Assembly (NCBI RefSeq): GCF_038502225.1
Contig: NC_091372.1
Location: forward strand, 10,057,290 to 10,121,289
Source of the DNA: Cherax quadricarinatus
Lineage: Eukaryota; Arthropoda; Malacostraca; Decapoda; Parastacidae
Reading direction: 5' to 3'
DNA length: 64,000 bases
Shown: piece after piece, positions 20,981 to 33,100 of the stretch
How the letters are laid out: every line of letters begins with the position of its first letter
Position numbering within the stretch: the stretch's first letter is position 1
Program-made: the position numbers and the translations under genes
The notes under the pieces: generated by a model
Told to the model about the DNA's origin: nothing
Database searches by the model: none
The model's input: only the letters and a program-made list of their open reading frames with translations

Positions 20981-22793
20981 TGGTGTCTAAGCGGTGGTGG
21001 TTCTTCTTATTTTTATAGTAGGAACCAGTCCCATGTGCCTTATTTTTGACTGCTCGGTTATACATATGCTACCATTTGCTACCATTTGATTTTGTGTGTT
21101 ATTATAATATTATAATCCTAGTGATCTTAATTGACCTTTTCTTGACAGTGGGTCTGAATAATTGCTTGGTTGTATTATTATATTTGGTGGAGTTGGTTGT
21201 TGGTTTGAGATAAATGGTGGAGAATATCAGTGTTTGAGTGAGACTTTTGAGGGAAGCAATTACTGGCCGAAATTGAATATTTACAGAGGAATGAGAAGTC
21301 ACCCAGCCCGCCTTGGAAGACTCACCCACAACTGTCACCCATTGAAGAGTTGCCTATAATTGCTGTCCACCTGATGTGCCCAGTCACCCAGCTGATATGC
21401 CCAGTCACCCAGCTGATGTGCCCCAGTAGATGTATTGCTGCCCTGGTCTGTCATCCAGTGTAGTGGGTGTCTGTCTGCGTCACCCAGCCTCTGTGACCAT
21501 CACCCACGGACCGCCAGTTACTCGCAGTTGCCAGGGATGGGTGACCGCACCTGCTGTTGATGACCTGAAGTGACCTCACCTCACCTCGAGCAACTGACCA
21601 TAGCCTGCTACTGCTGATGTCCGCTGCTGTGATGCTGCTGAGATGCTGTAGCCGTGCTGCTATGCTGTGGCCGTGCTGTGTGCTGCTGTGATGTTGAGAT
21701 GCTACGGCCGTGCTGTGATGTTGAGACGCTGCGGCCGTGCTGTGATGCTGGGACCGTGCTGCGATGCTGTAGCCGTGCTGCGATGCTGTGGCCGTGCTGT
21801 GTGCTGCTGTGATACGGCCGTGCTATGTGCTGCTGTGATACGGCCGTGCTGTGATGGATATGCTGTGGCCGTGCTGTGATGCTGCGATGCTGCCTAGCTC
21901 AAGAGGAGATGGCGGTGATGCTGCAGTGGTGTGTGAGGGATTCTGGCTGGTGTGACAGGACAGGAGAATCTACTATGAAGGAGTTGCCATCCTTGGAGAT
22001 GTGGAAGGACGTGAGCCGCGGAGATGGACTCCAGCTGCTGGGACCAGCCTGCTTTCAAGAGCGGTATGGAGGTGTATCCTGCCTTGCTGGTCGACCTGTA
22101 CGACCGGTATGCGGGGATGCCCTGCCAGCCATGAGAGACAATTAAGAGTGTGAGATGTCCCCAGCCTACTTTGACTTGCCAGAAGTGTTAGTGTTACCTG
22201 TGTGGAATAAGGTGACCTTGAAAACGGTCCAGTGATTACGGCCGCCTTGTTTTATGAGGCCAGTGAATCCTAGTAGTGGCATAGGATAATGGAGGGTCTT
22301 AGCTGCGATGCCTGCCCTGTCTCGATTTTCAGATGTTGTAGTGTGCATGTGAAGTGTGCCGAAAATGCGACCTTGGTGGTCGTGAAGTGGTCCAGTTGCA
22401 GTTACTTGAAAGAATGCAACCCGTTGGAGCAGTTTTCCACGCCATAGAAGCCTAGAGAGGTTTGGCCCAATGGTTAACGTGCGAGGGTGACTAGCATTGG
22501 CTAGTGCATTTCTAGTAGAAGTAGGGAAGGCACTGGAGCCCGATATTTAGGTTTAAGGAGAAATGACGGGTAAGGAGGCTTTGCACCAGAGAGCAACTAT
22601 TATGCTGGTCAACTGCCAGGTGTACTGTTTATGCTGCCTTGTGGTAGATGAGAAGGTTGAGGGAAATATATGTAATTAAATATAATTGTATTATGTATAA
22701 TTTTGTCTTTGTATTGTAATAGATTTAAGGGATTAGGATTAAAATAGTCTAATAACTAGGACAAATTGTCCTAGTTCTCAGATATTTTAAATT

Positions 22794-22809
22794 GGGGGAG
22801 AAAGGGGGA
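22794..22809 (+). other. Polypurine tract
   Basis: gggggagaaaggggga directly precedes the 3' LTR, the expected site for plus-strand priming. Confidence 0.85.
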
Positions 22810-23698
22810 TGTGATGTAGTCCAGCTGGGCTTGTGAGTTCTCTGGGGAGACCTAATTTAACCAATTATATGGTCACACCTTGCCTTGGCAAAACGTCTGT
22901 AGCCACGCCCACGTCTGAGGTCTTTTGTTCTTGACGCCTCAGACATAGGCGTCAGGTCGCAACACGTGGTTGTGGAGGGTGCTTGGATCACCATAAAAGC
23001 CCAAGGAAGAGCATGATCGGGAGATTCGGGCAGAGCTCTGGCCTGGGTGCAGAGCTCTGAGCAGAGACTCGAGCGGAGCTACTGCCGGGGTGCAGAGCTC
23101 CTGAGCAGAGATTCGAGCGGAGCTGCTGCTGGGGTGCAGGGCTCGGGAGAAGGCTGCTGAAGTCTCTGGAGGAGACTGTTGGAGGCACTGGGCAGAGTAC
23201 TGGCTTGGCGTCGTACTCGTGCTGTGTAGGTCTTGGGACCTGTGGCTTCCTGTAGTGAACTGTCCTCTGAACTATATTGTAAGTTACATTCATTTTGGTC
23301 AAGTTGATTGTGTTCCCTGTCTCACTGCTTATGTGTACCATCCCATTTATCTAAACCACAATAGTGTTCTGTTCCCAAATATATTATTGTACAAAGACTT
23401 AATAATAAACTGTGTTTGAGTAGAATAGTAATATTCACTGTCCCTGTTACTTGCTATTCATATTTCTTATATTTTATTATGTTTATATATGAGTGAAGAG
23501 TGGGTGAGGCATATGTTAGTGAGTATTGTAGAGTTAATGAGAGTGTCGTGGTGGTCACCACTGACCTGTCACAGGACCTACCTACCTCTGCATACCTCAC
23601 TCCTACCACCTCGCCTGTCCCCTACCTACTGACTCCCTCCGCTTACTCCCATATTCCCCACTTATATCCTATTCAATCATTACCCCCCCTACATGACA
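22810..23698 (+). repeat. 3' LTR
   Basis: Same length as the 5' LTR. Visible differences include T/C near 20330 versus 23048 and G/A in 'ggagctgctgcc' versus 'ggagctactgcc'. Confidence 0.9.
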
Positions 23699-23699
23699 G

Positions 23700-23790
23700 G
23701 TTCCCAGCTCCAGGACCCATTATGTAATATTTTGACTAGCACCCACACCATGGCAGGGGGGGGGGCGTAATAGTTATGAAACTAAAACAT
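23700..23790 (+). repeat. Family A-like fragment
   Basis: 'caggacccattatgtaatat' and 'tgactagcacccacaccatg' are decayed A sequence beside the LTR element, ending in a G run. Confidence 0.6.
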
Positions 23791-23834
23791 CCAGCAGTTA
23801 TTCACAGAAATAGTTATAACCATCTTATGAGGTG

Positions 23835-25832
23835 GAGCGACGCCAGGATGAAGTGAGCGACGCCAGGATGAAGTGAGCGACGCCAGGATGAAGTGAGCGA
23901 CGCCAGGATGAAGTGAGCGACGCCAGGATGAAGTGAGCGATGCCAGGATGAAGTGAGCGACGCCAGGATGAAGTGAGCGACGCCAGGATGAAGTGAGCGA
24001 CGCCAGGATGAAGTGAGCGATGCCAGGATGAAATGAGCGATGCCAGGATGAAGTGAGCGACGCCAGGATGAAATGAGCGACGCCAGGATGAAGTGAGCGA
24101 TGCCAGGATGAAGTGAGCGATGCCAGGATGAAATGAGCGACGCCAGGATGAAGTGAGCGATGCCAGGATGAAGTGAGCGACGCCAGGATGAAGTGAGCGA
24201 TGCCAGGATGAAGTGAGCGACGCCAGGATGAAATGGGCGACGCCAGGATGAAGTGAGCGATGCCAGGATGAAGTGAGCGACGCCAGGATGAAGTGAGCGA
24301 CGCCAGGATGAAGTGAGCGATGCCAGGATGAAGTGAGCGATGCCAGGATGAAGTGAGCGATGCCAGGATGAAGTGAGCGATGCCAGGATGAAGTGAGCGA
24401 TGCCAGGATGAAGTGAGCGACGCCAGGATGAAGTGAGCGATGCCAGGATGAAGTGAGCGATGCCAGGATGAAGTGAGCGACGCCAGGATGAAGTGAGCGA
24501 CGCCAGGATGAAGTGAGCGATGCCAGGATGAAGTGAGCGACGCCAGGATGAAGTGAGCGATGCCAGGATGAAGTGAGCGATGCCAGGATGAAGTGAGCGA
24601 CGCCAGGATGAAGTGAGCGACGCCAGGATGAAGTGAGCGATGCCAGGATGAAGTGAGCGATGCCAGGATGAAGTGAGCGATGCCAGGATGAAGTGAGCGA
24701 TGCCAGGATGAAGTGAGCGATGCCAGGATGAAGTGAGCGATGCCAGGATGAAGTGAGCGATGCCAGGATGAAGTGAGCGATGCCAGGATGAAATGGGCGA
24801 CGCCAGGATGAAATGGGCGACGCCAGGATGAAGTGAGCGATGCCAGGATGAAGTGAGCGATGCCAGGATGAAGTGAGCGATGCCAGGATGAAGTGAGCGA
24901 CGCCAGGATGAAATGGGCGACGCCAGGATGAAATGGGCGACGCCAGGATGAAGTCAGCGATGCCAGGATGAAGTCAGCGATGCCAGGATGAAGTGAGCGA
25001 CGCCAGGATGAAATGGGCGACGCCAGGATGAAATGGGCGACGCCAGGATGAAGTCAGCGATGCCAGGATGAAGTCAGCGATGCCAGGATGAAGTCAGCGA
25101 TGCCAGGATGAAGTCAGCGATGCCAGGATGAAGTCAGCGATGCCAGGATGAAGTCAGCGATGCCAGGATGAAGTGAGCGACGCCAGGATGAAATGGGCGA
25201 CGCCAGGATGAAGTCAGGGATGCCAGGATGAAGTGAGCGACGCCAGGATGAAATGGGCGACGCCAGGATGAAATGGGCGACGCCAGGATGAAGTCAGCGA
25301 TGCCAGGATGAAGTGAGCGACGCCAGGATGAAATGGGCGACGCCAGGATGAAATGGGCGACGCCAGGATGAAGTCAGCGATGCCAGGATGAAGTCAGCGA
25401 TGCCAGGATGAAGTCAGCGACGCCAGGATGAAGTGAGCGACGCCAGGATGAAATGGGCGACGCCAGGATGAAATGGGCGACGCCAGGATGAAGTGAGCGA
25501 TGCCAGGATGAAGTGAGCGATGCCAGGATGAAGTGAGCGATGCCAGGATGAAGTGAGCGATGCCAGGATGAAGTGAGCGATGCCAGGATGAAATGGGCGA
25601 CGCCAGGATGAAGTGAGCGATGCCAGGATGAAGTGAGCGATGCCAGGATGAAGTGAGCGACGCCAGGATGAAGTGAGCGACGCCGGGATGAAGTGAGCGA
25701 CGCCGGGATGAAGTGAGCGACGCCGGGATGAAGTGAGCGACGCCAGGATGAAGTGAGCGACGCCAGGATGAAGTGAGCGACGCCAGGATGAAGTGAGCGA
25801 CGCCAGGATGAAGTGAGCGACGCCAGGACAAA
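23835..25832. repeat. 20-bp satellite, about 100 copies
   Basis: The unit gagcgacgccaggatgaagt is repeated with almost no length change for 2 kb. Variation is limited to a few positions: cgacg/cgatg, aagtgag/aaatggg and gtgag/gtcag. The variants cluster in blocks, a sign of local homogenisation. Minus-strand frames of about 190 codons are open because the unit lacks stops there. They are not genes. Confidence 0.97.
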
Positions 25833-25848
25833 GCTGAATAAGTTGAAT

Positions 25849-25918
25849 AACTGGAGTTTACCTGGAGAGAGTTCCGGGGGCAACGCCCCCGCGGCCCGGT
25901 CCGTGACCAGGCCTCCTT
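25849..25918 (-). repeat. Family F LINE, extreme 3' fragment
   Basis: Only about 70 bp of the LINE end is present ('gtttacctggagagagttcc', 'gcggcccggtccgtgaccag'). Confidence 0.75.
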
Positions 25919-25928
25919 GTGCAACATT

Positions 25929-26035
25929 ATTAAGGAAACGTTTCACCACACAGTGACTTCATTAATCCAATACAGAGAAGAACGGTGAAGGATGAGGAGA
26001 AAGAGGTGATCAGTCCCTCAGGTGCAGTCACCTCA
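25929..26035 (-). ncRNA. Hammerhead-like module (minus strand) and flank
   Basis: Reading the minus strand: TATTGGA (25966-25972), core TTAATGA, stem II GTCAC / GTGGT with loop TGT, GAAA (25941-25944), ACGU, then TCC and AATA pairing back to TATTGGA. This is the same fold as 45222-45266, with better stem II pairing but two core changes. Confidence 0.48.
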
Positions 26036-26244
26036 CCCTCACCTAATCATTTCTCGAAGCATTTATTTCAAAACATTCAGTCTCTGATGGATCAATCTCA
26101 GTTTTAAGTTTAAGTCCAAACGTACATCTACGTACGTAGTGCCCCGACCTTGATTTTCCCCATTTGAAAGTACGTATATAAAATGAACCGCATTCGGGAG
26201 CCTGCAGCATCTCAACGTACATGTACGTTTGGACAGTTTAAGGG
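26036..26244. other. No gene recognised
   Basis: 'acgtacatctacgtacgtag' and 'caacgtacatgtacgtttgg' give short self-complementary stretches. No ORF or known repeat was identified. Confidence 0.4.
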
Positions 26245-26330
26245 TTGATATCCTTATTATTACCGCCTGTGGGTGGTAGTCAAAAGATTACAGAGGTACA
26301 TGATTGGTCCAGGGACTGGACTCCAAAGTT
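26245..26330 (-). repeat. Family A terminal block, minus strand
   Basis: The reverse complement of the A end (gcctgtgggtggtagtcaaa, attggtccagggactgga) adjoins the 43-bp array. Confidence 0.72.
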
Positions 26331-27240
26331 TTGATAGCTGAACAAATTACAAAGGTAATGAACTAGATCTGGTCACAATCATGAACAAGTTACAAAGGTA
26401 ATGAACTAGATCTGGTCACAATCATGGACAAGTTACAAAGGTAATGAACTAGAGCTGGTCACAATCATTAACAAGTTACAAAGGTAATGAACTAGATCTG
26501 GTCACAATCATGAACAAGTTACAAAGGTAATGAACTAGATCTGGTCACAATCATGGACAAGTTACAAAGGTAATGAACTAGAGCTGGTCACAATCATTAA
26601 CAAGTTACAAAGGTAATGAACTAGATCTGGTCACAATCATTAATAAGTTACAAAGGTAATGAACTAGAGCTGGTCACAATCATGGACAAGTTACATAGGT
26701 AATGAACTAGAGCTGGTCACAATCCTGGACAAGTTACAAAGGTAATGAACTAGAGCTGGTCACAATCATGGACAAGTTACAAAGGTAATGAACTAGATCT
26801 GGTCACAATCATTAACAAGTTACAAAAGTAATGAACTAGATCTGGTCACAATCATTAACAAGTTACAAAGGTAATGAACTAGAGCTGGTCACAATCATGA
26901 ACAAGTTACAAAGGTAATGAACTAGAGCTGGCCACAATCATGGACAAGTTACAAAGGTAATGAACTAGAGCTGGTCACAATCATGGACAAGTTACAAAGG
27001 TAATGAACTAGAGCTGGCCACAATCATGGACAAGTTACAAAGGTAATGAACTAGAGCTGGCCACAATCATGGACAAGTTACAAAGGTAATGAACTAGAGC
27101 TGGTCACAATCATGGACAAGTTACAAAGGTAATGAACTAGAGCTGGTCACAATCATGGACAAGTAACAAAGGTAATGAACTAGAGCTGGTCACAATCAGG
27201 AACTAGTTACAAAGGTAATGAGCTCCAGGTAGAGCTAGTC
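26331..27240 (-). repeat. 43-bp satellite grown from family A
   Basis: About 21 units of 43 bp contain 'acaagttacaaaggtaatga' and ctggtcacaatcat. The same motif occurs once or twice, on the other strand, inside the dispersed A copies. The array is therefore an expansion of the A element's internal repeat. Confidence 0.93.
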
Positions 27241-27440
27241 ACACTCATGACAAGTTTAAGTGACCAGAATTCTCAAAAAAAAAAGATCCAAACACAGCAC
27301 ACGGGTCTCATTTACATGTTGATATTATATACTATTTTCTAAATACAAGTAATTTATGAATAATCAATAAAAGATTAATGAAAACTTTTCGATCTTAGGA
27401 AATAACTCAGAGATAAAAACACGGAAAATAAATTGGTCTG
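27241..27440. other. No gene recognised
   Basis: AT-rich sequence with no clear repeat or ORF. Confidence 0.4.
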
Positions 27441-27475
27441 TATATTTCGACCCCAACTGGAGTCCTCTTCAGCAG
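27441..27475 (-). ncRNA. Hammerhead-like core, minus strand
   Basis: The minus strand reads CTGAAGA, then a six-pair stem GACTCC / GGGGTC (one G-U) with loop AGTT, then GAAAT. Stem II is intact. The core has one change, and stem I was not resolved. Confidence 0.38.
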
Positions 27476-27866
27476 ATACAAAATGTGAGATGGTAATGTC
27501 GTGTCATTTAAGTAAAACTTGATATTTTGGCATAAATAGCAACGCTCTTCTTGCCGAATAAGGCAAAAATCGCAAAAAAAATCATTCTGAACAAAACGAA
27601 AACAATATATTTAGTTAGATTAGGCTAAACTAAATTGCGCTTGTTATAATAAGGTTAGGTAAGTTTTCTAATGTTCCTTTGGTACAAAATTATTCATTTT
27701 TACATTAACATAAATGAAAAAAAAATATTTTTAAACTTATAAGAGAAAATTTTAGAAAGCACTTATTTTTAAATGAGTTCATGATAACAGACCAATTTTT
27801 ACCTATTCGGCACGACAGTAACATGTTTATATATAGAAAAGGTCCGACACTCAAGTGAAAATGGTA

Positions 27867-28088
<222 letters not shown>

Positions 28089-28121
28089 TATTTTGAAATC
28101 ACCTGTTTACTGTGATCTTAT

Positions 28122-28257
<136 letters not shown>

Positions 28258-28372
28258 CATTGAAAATCAGGTCAAGGAATACGTGTAGTGCCTCTGCCGC
28301 AGTACTGGACTGTACTGGGTTATTCCAAATTTGTCATATATATTTTAAATTTTAGTGATTATGGCCCTTACT

Positions 28373-29260
28373 ATCATAAGAACATAAGAACGAAGGAACA
28401 CTGCAGCAGGCCTACTGGCCCATGCGAGGCAGGTCCAAGTCTCCTACCGGCTTAAGCCAATGCACCCAACCTAGTCAGGTCAGGTCACATTGACTTAAGG
28501 GAGGAACACGGCAACCGACCTGGTAGCACAAGCTATCAGGTCCAACTCACACCCACCCACATCCACTCATGTATTTATCCAACCTATTTTTAAAGCTACA
28601 CAACGTTCTGGCCTCTATAACGGTACTTGGGAGTTTGTTCCACTCATCCACAACTCTATTACCAAACCAGTACTTTCCTATATCCTTACTGAATCTGAAT
28701 TTTTCCAACTTAAAACCAATTCTGCGAGTCCTGTCTAGGCTAGATATTTTCAGCACACTATTTACATCCCCTTTATTTATTCCTGTCTTCCATTTATACA
28801 CCTCAATCATATCCCCCCTAATTCTACGTCTTTCTAGAGAGTGCAGATTCAGGGCCTCAGTCTATCCTCATAGGGAAGGTTTCTGATACATGGGATCAAC
28901 TTTGTCATCCTCCTTTGTACATTTTCCAGAGCATTTATATCCATTCTGTAATACGGTGACCAAAACTGTGCAGCATAATCTAAATTAGGCCTAACCAAGG
29001 ATGTATAGAGTTGAAGAACAACCTGAGGACTCCTATAATTTATGCTTCTTGATATGAAGCCAAGGATTCTATTAGCTTTATTGCGAACACTTATGCACTG
29101 TTGTCTTGGTTTCAGATTACTGCTAACCAGAACTCCTAAATCTTTTCCGCAATCCGTAATATTAAGATCTACATTATTTAGTTTAATCCTAACTTCATTA
29201 AGAACATAAGAATGGAGGAACACTGCAGAAGACCTACTGGCCTACTTGACCTACTTTTCA
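28373..29260 (-). mobile_element. Family H LINE (CR1/L2-like), 5' truncated, decayed
   Basis: Minus-strand peptides at 28849-29223 and 28547-28810 are consecutive parts of a LINE C-terminus: KDLGVLVSSNLK, LYTSLVRPNLDYAAQFWSPY, LENVQRRMTKLIP, then FRFSKDIGKYWFGNRVVDEW and CSFKNRLDKYM. A frameshift lies near 28811-28850. The 3' end has tandem cataagaa units (28374-28391), as expected for a LINE with a short terminal repeat. A second 3' end starts near 29199. Confidence 0.85.
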
Positions 29261-29483
29261 ACTAATTCCGTTGTTCCACCAAACATGTTATAGTCTGATC
29301 ATAGACTAACTTAAAGTAATAAAAATAGAGAGCTAGAAATGGTACCACAGACTATGTTGCGATAAGGACAATTCCCTCCCTTCTAGTGGTACTGTTGTTT
29401 TCAATTTTTAGACTGTGGTGATGTCAAAGATCTTGATGAGAAATGGGCATGATTTCTTCACATTAAGGTAGATCACTAAGTCT

Positions 29484-29582
29484 GTCAGGAAACAGGGCAA
29501 GCGTTTCCTGACGCGGTTTTTAGTCTGTGATCCGTCACGGGAGCTTTTGGTCATCTGACTGGGTCAACACCTTAAAAAATTG
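29484..29582 (+). repeat. Family E element, partial
   Basis: 'gtcaggaaacagggcaagcg' and a weakened second hairpin are visible. Confidence 0.7.
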
Positions 29583-29595
29583 ATATTCTTGTTGC

Positions 29596-29720
29596 TAGGT
29601 TAAGTTTGGTTTGTCAGGAAACAGTGTAATTGTTAGGGTTTTAGTCATATGATGACCCGCAGCTGGAGCTTTCGGTCACCTGACCGAGACCTTCGGCTGG
29701 CTTATGGAATAATCCTCGCT
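29596..29720 (+). repeat. Family E element
   Basis: 'ctaggttaagtttggtttgt' precedes a decayed hairpin 1. The second hairpin and tail are present. It lies directly downstream of gene 2's stop codon. Confidence 0.72.
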
Positions 29721-29796
29721 TTATCAAAATCTCCAGTGTTAAAAGCATATTTAAACCTGCGTAAGCTATGCATATTCACTGCCTGCGGATGTTAAT

Positions 29797-30117
29797 TTAC
29801 TTGTCATCAACATTAGTTTTAGCCTCATCCTCTAAAATCAGAGTCAGATTGAAGATCTCAGAGTCTGGATCCACTCTGACCATTCCTTGATGGCCCTTGT
29901 CAGCATAGTTGACACGAGTGTCTTTGCTCAGGTCAGGTGGTAGATTCTTGCCTTCATTCACTTGCACTTTCTCAGCATCGTCTTCCACATCACGGGGGAG
30001 ACGGGAGATGAGTGGAGATGTCCTGTCCCCAGGGAGGTAAAGGGTATTGGAAGCAGCATCCAGTGAAAGCAGTTTGGCATCTCGTGATATCCTGGACGTT
30101 CTCTCGGTGCTGGCATC
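29797..30117 (-). CDS. Gene 2 terminal exon
   Basis: The acceptor attgtgaggcag (minus strand) has a branch-point-like ctaat shortly upstream. The phase 0 exon codes for 106 residues and TAA (29797-29799). It is hydrophilic and carries one NLT sequon. The intron before it is about 9.7 kb and contains the whole 40/16-bp satellite. Confidence 0.78.
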   Translation of the reverse strand, partial: DASTERTSRISRDAKLLSLDAASNTLYLPGDRTSPLISRLPRDVEDDAEKVQVNEGKNLPPDLSKDTRVNYADKGHQGMVRVDPDSEIFNLTLILEDEAKTNVDDK

Positions 30118-33100
30118 CTGCCTCACAATATATTAGTTACTCATCTATCCTTTATCGTTTTCTATTTATAAAAATTTTATTCATAAATTATTGCAAATTT
30201 AATATTTGTTTGAAAAATAAAGTCAAATATTATGATAAGAGAAAATCGCTTTTCTAAATTGTAAAATCATATATATGTTATAACTTAAATGGTAAATAAA
30301 CAAAGTCAAATTTTATATATATTTGTATAATCCTAAAAAAAGTGATTAAAAATTATTTTTTAAAAAGAATAAATGTTGAAAGTTTAGTTTCGTGTTTATA
30401 AACAACAGAACAATTATTAAGGTATATAGACAGACTAGTTATAAATGACCATAATTTTTAAAGGGGTGGACTGGTAAGCCAGCGGAAGGCCTCGGTCAGA
30501 TGACCAAAGGCGGGTCATCATCTAAGACCCGCGTCAGGAAACATTTGTCCTGTTTCCTGACGAACTTTACCTAACAGAACAATAACAATAATAAGCATTA
30601 GCATACTTTAAGTACCAAGAAAAACTCAGAATTTGGTCAACATTAATTCTTGAAGGCTCCAGCACCAGCAATCGTGTTATTATGAGTCCGGGAGTCCAAA
30701 TATTATTTCTTTATTTTGAAAACATTATTTTGTTTTCTGTAAGCTTTGTTACTGTAAACTCTATATTTGTTACTGTAACACCTGTATTTGTTATTGTTAC
30801 CCCTGTATGTTTCTGTAACACCTGTATTTGTTATTGTTACCCCTGTATGTTACTGTAACACCTGTATTTGTTATTGTTACTCCTGTATGTTACTGTAACA
30901 CCTGTATTTGTTGTTACTCCTGTATGTTACTGTAACACCTGTATTTGTTATTGTTACCCCTGTATGTTACTGTAACACCTGTATTTGTTATTGTTACCCC
31001 TGTATGTTACTGTAACACCTGTATTTGTTATTGTTACCGCTGTATGTTTCTGTAACACCTGTATTTGTTATTGTTACCCCTGTATGTTATTGTAACACCT
31101 GTATTTGTTATTGTTACCCCTGTATGTTACTGTAACACCTGTATTTGTTATTGTTACTCCTGTATGTTACTGTAACACCTGTATTTGTTATTGTTACTCC
31201 TGTATGTTACTGTAACACCTGTAATTGTTATTGTTACTCCTGTATGTTACTGTAACACCTGTATTTGTTATTGTTACTCCTGTATGTTACTGTAACACCT
31301 GTATTTGTTATTGTTACTTCTGTATGTTTCTGTAACACCTGTATTTGTTATTGTTACCCCTGTATGTTACTGTAACACCTGTATTTGTTATTGTTACTCC
31401 TGTATGTTTCTGTAACACCTGTATTTGTTATTGTTACCCCTGTATGTTACTGTAACACCTGTATTTGTTATTGTTACCCCTGTAGGTTACTGTAACACCT
31501 GTATTTGTTGTTACCCTTGTATGTTACTGTAACACCTGTATTTGTTATTGTTACCCCTGTATGTTACTGTAACACCTGTATTTGTTATTGTTACCCCTGT
31601 ATGTTACTGTAACACCTGTATTTGTTATTGTTACTCCTGTATGTTACTGTAACACCTGTATTTGTTATTGTTACCCCTGTATGTTTCTGTAACACCTGTA
31701 TTTGTTATTGTTACCCCTGTATGTTACTGTAACACCTGTATTTGTTATTGTTACCCCTGTATGTTACTGTAACACCTGTATTTGTTATTGTTACCCCTGT
31801 ATGTTACTGTAACACCTGTATTTGTGATTGTTACCCCTGTATGTTACTGTAACACCTGTATTTGTTATTGTTACTCCTGTATGTTACTGTAACACCTGTA
31901 TTTGTTATTGTTACCCCTGTATGTTACTGTAACACCTGTATTTGTTATTGTTACTCCTGTATGTTACTGTAACACCTGTATTTGTTATTGTTACTCCTGT
32001 ATGTTACTGTAACACATGTATTTGTTATTGTTACCCCTGTATGTTACTGTAACACCTGTATTTGTTATTGTTACCCCTGTATGTTTCTGTAACACCTGTA
32101 TTTGCTATTGTTACCCCTGTATGTTACTGTAACACCTGTATTTGTTATTGTTACTCCTGTATGTTACTGTAACTCCTGTATTTGTTATTGTTACCCCTGT
32201 ATGTTACTGTAACACCTGTATGTGTTATTGTTACTCCTGTATGTTACTGTAACACCTGTAATTGTTATTGTTACTCCTGTATGTTACTGTAACACCTGTA
32301 TTTGTTATTGTTACCCCTGTATGTTACTGTAACTCCTGTATTTGTTATTGTTACTCCTGTATGTTCCTGTAACACCTGTATTTGTTATTGTTACTCCTGT
32401 ATGTTACTGTAACACCTGTATTTGTTATTGTTACCCCTGTATGTTTCTGTAACACCTGTATTTGTTATTGTTACCCCTGTATGTTACTGTAACACCTGTA
32501 TTTGTTATTGTTACCCCTGTATGTTACTGTAACACCTGTATTTGTTATTGTTACCCCTGTATGTTACTGTAACACCTGTATTTGTGATTGTTACCCCTGT
32601 ATGTTACTGTAACACCTGTATTTGTTATTGTTACTCCTGTATGTTACTGTAACACCTGTATTTGTTATTGTTACCCCTGTATGTTACTGTAACACCTGTA
32701 TTTGTTATTGTTACTCCTGTATGTTACTGTACCACCTGTATTTGTTATTGTTACCCCTGTATGTTACTGTAACACCTGTATTTGTTATTGTTACCCCTGT
32801 ATGTTACTGTAACACCTGTATTTGTTATTGTTACCCCTGTATGTTTCTGTAACACCTGTATTTGCTATTGTTACCCCTGTATGTTACTGTAACACCTGTA
32901 TTTGTTATTGTTACTCCTGTATGTTACTGTAACTCCTGTATTTGTTATTGTTACCCCTGTATGTTACTGTAACACCTGTATGTGTTATTGTTACTCCTGT
33001 ATGTTACTGTAACACCTGTAATTGTTATTGTTACTCCTGTATGTTACTGTAACACCTGTATTTGTTATTGTTACCCCTGTATGTTACTGTAACTCCTGTA

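Larger units (their letters stand above)
20092..23698 (+). mobile_element. Non-autonomous LTR retrotransposon (LARD-type)
   Basis: Two 889-bp direct repeats start TGTGATGTAG and end CTACATGACA (near-perfect short inverted ends). They flank 1.83 kb. The target duplication ggtt is at 20088-20091 and 23699-23702. The internal region starts with tgg directly after the 5' LTR, as a tRNA primer site does. A polypurine tract (22794-22809) abuts the 3' LTR. No gag, protease, reverse transcriptase or integrase frame is present. The internal region is rich in imperfect 'gctgtggccgtgctgtgatg' units. Only about two LTR mismatches are seen, so the insertion is recent and an autonomous partner presumably existed elsewhere. 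Confidence 0.9.

Noticed and set aside
23835..25832. CRISPR-like array
   Set aside because: Units are contiguous with no spacers, and the genome is eukaryotic.
25374..25949. 191-codon minus-strand ORF with SLHPGVAHF-type repeats
   Set aside because: Produced by the 20-bp satellite. A second frame of 177 codons is equally open.
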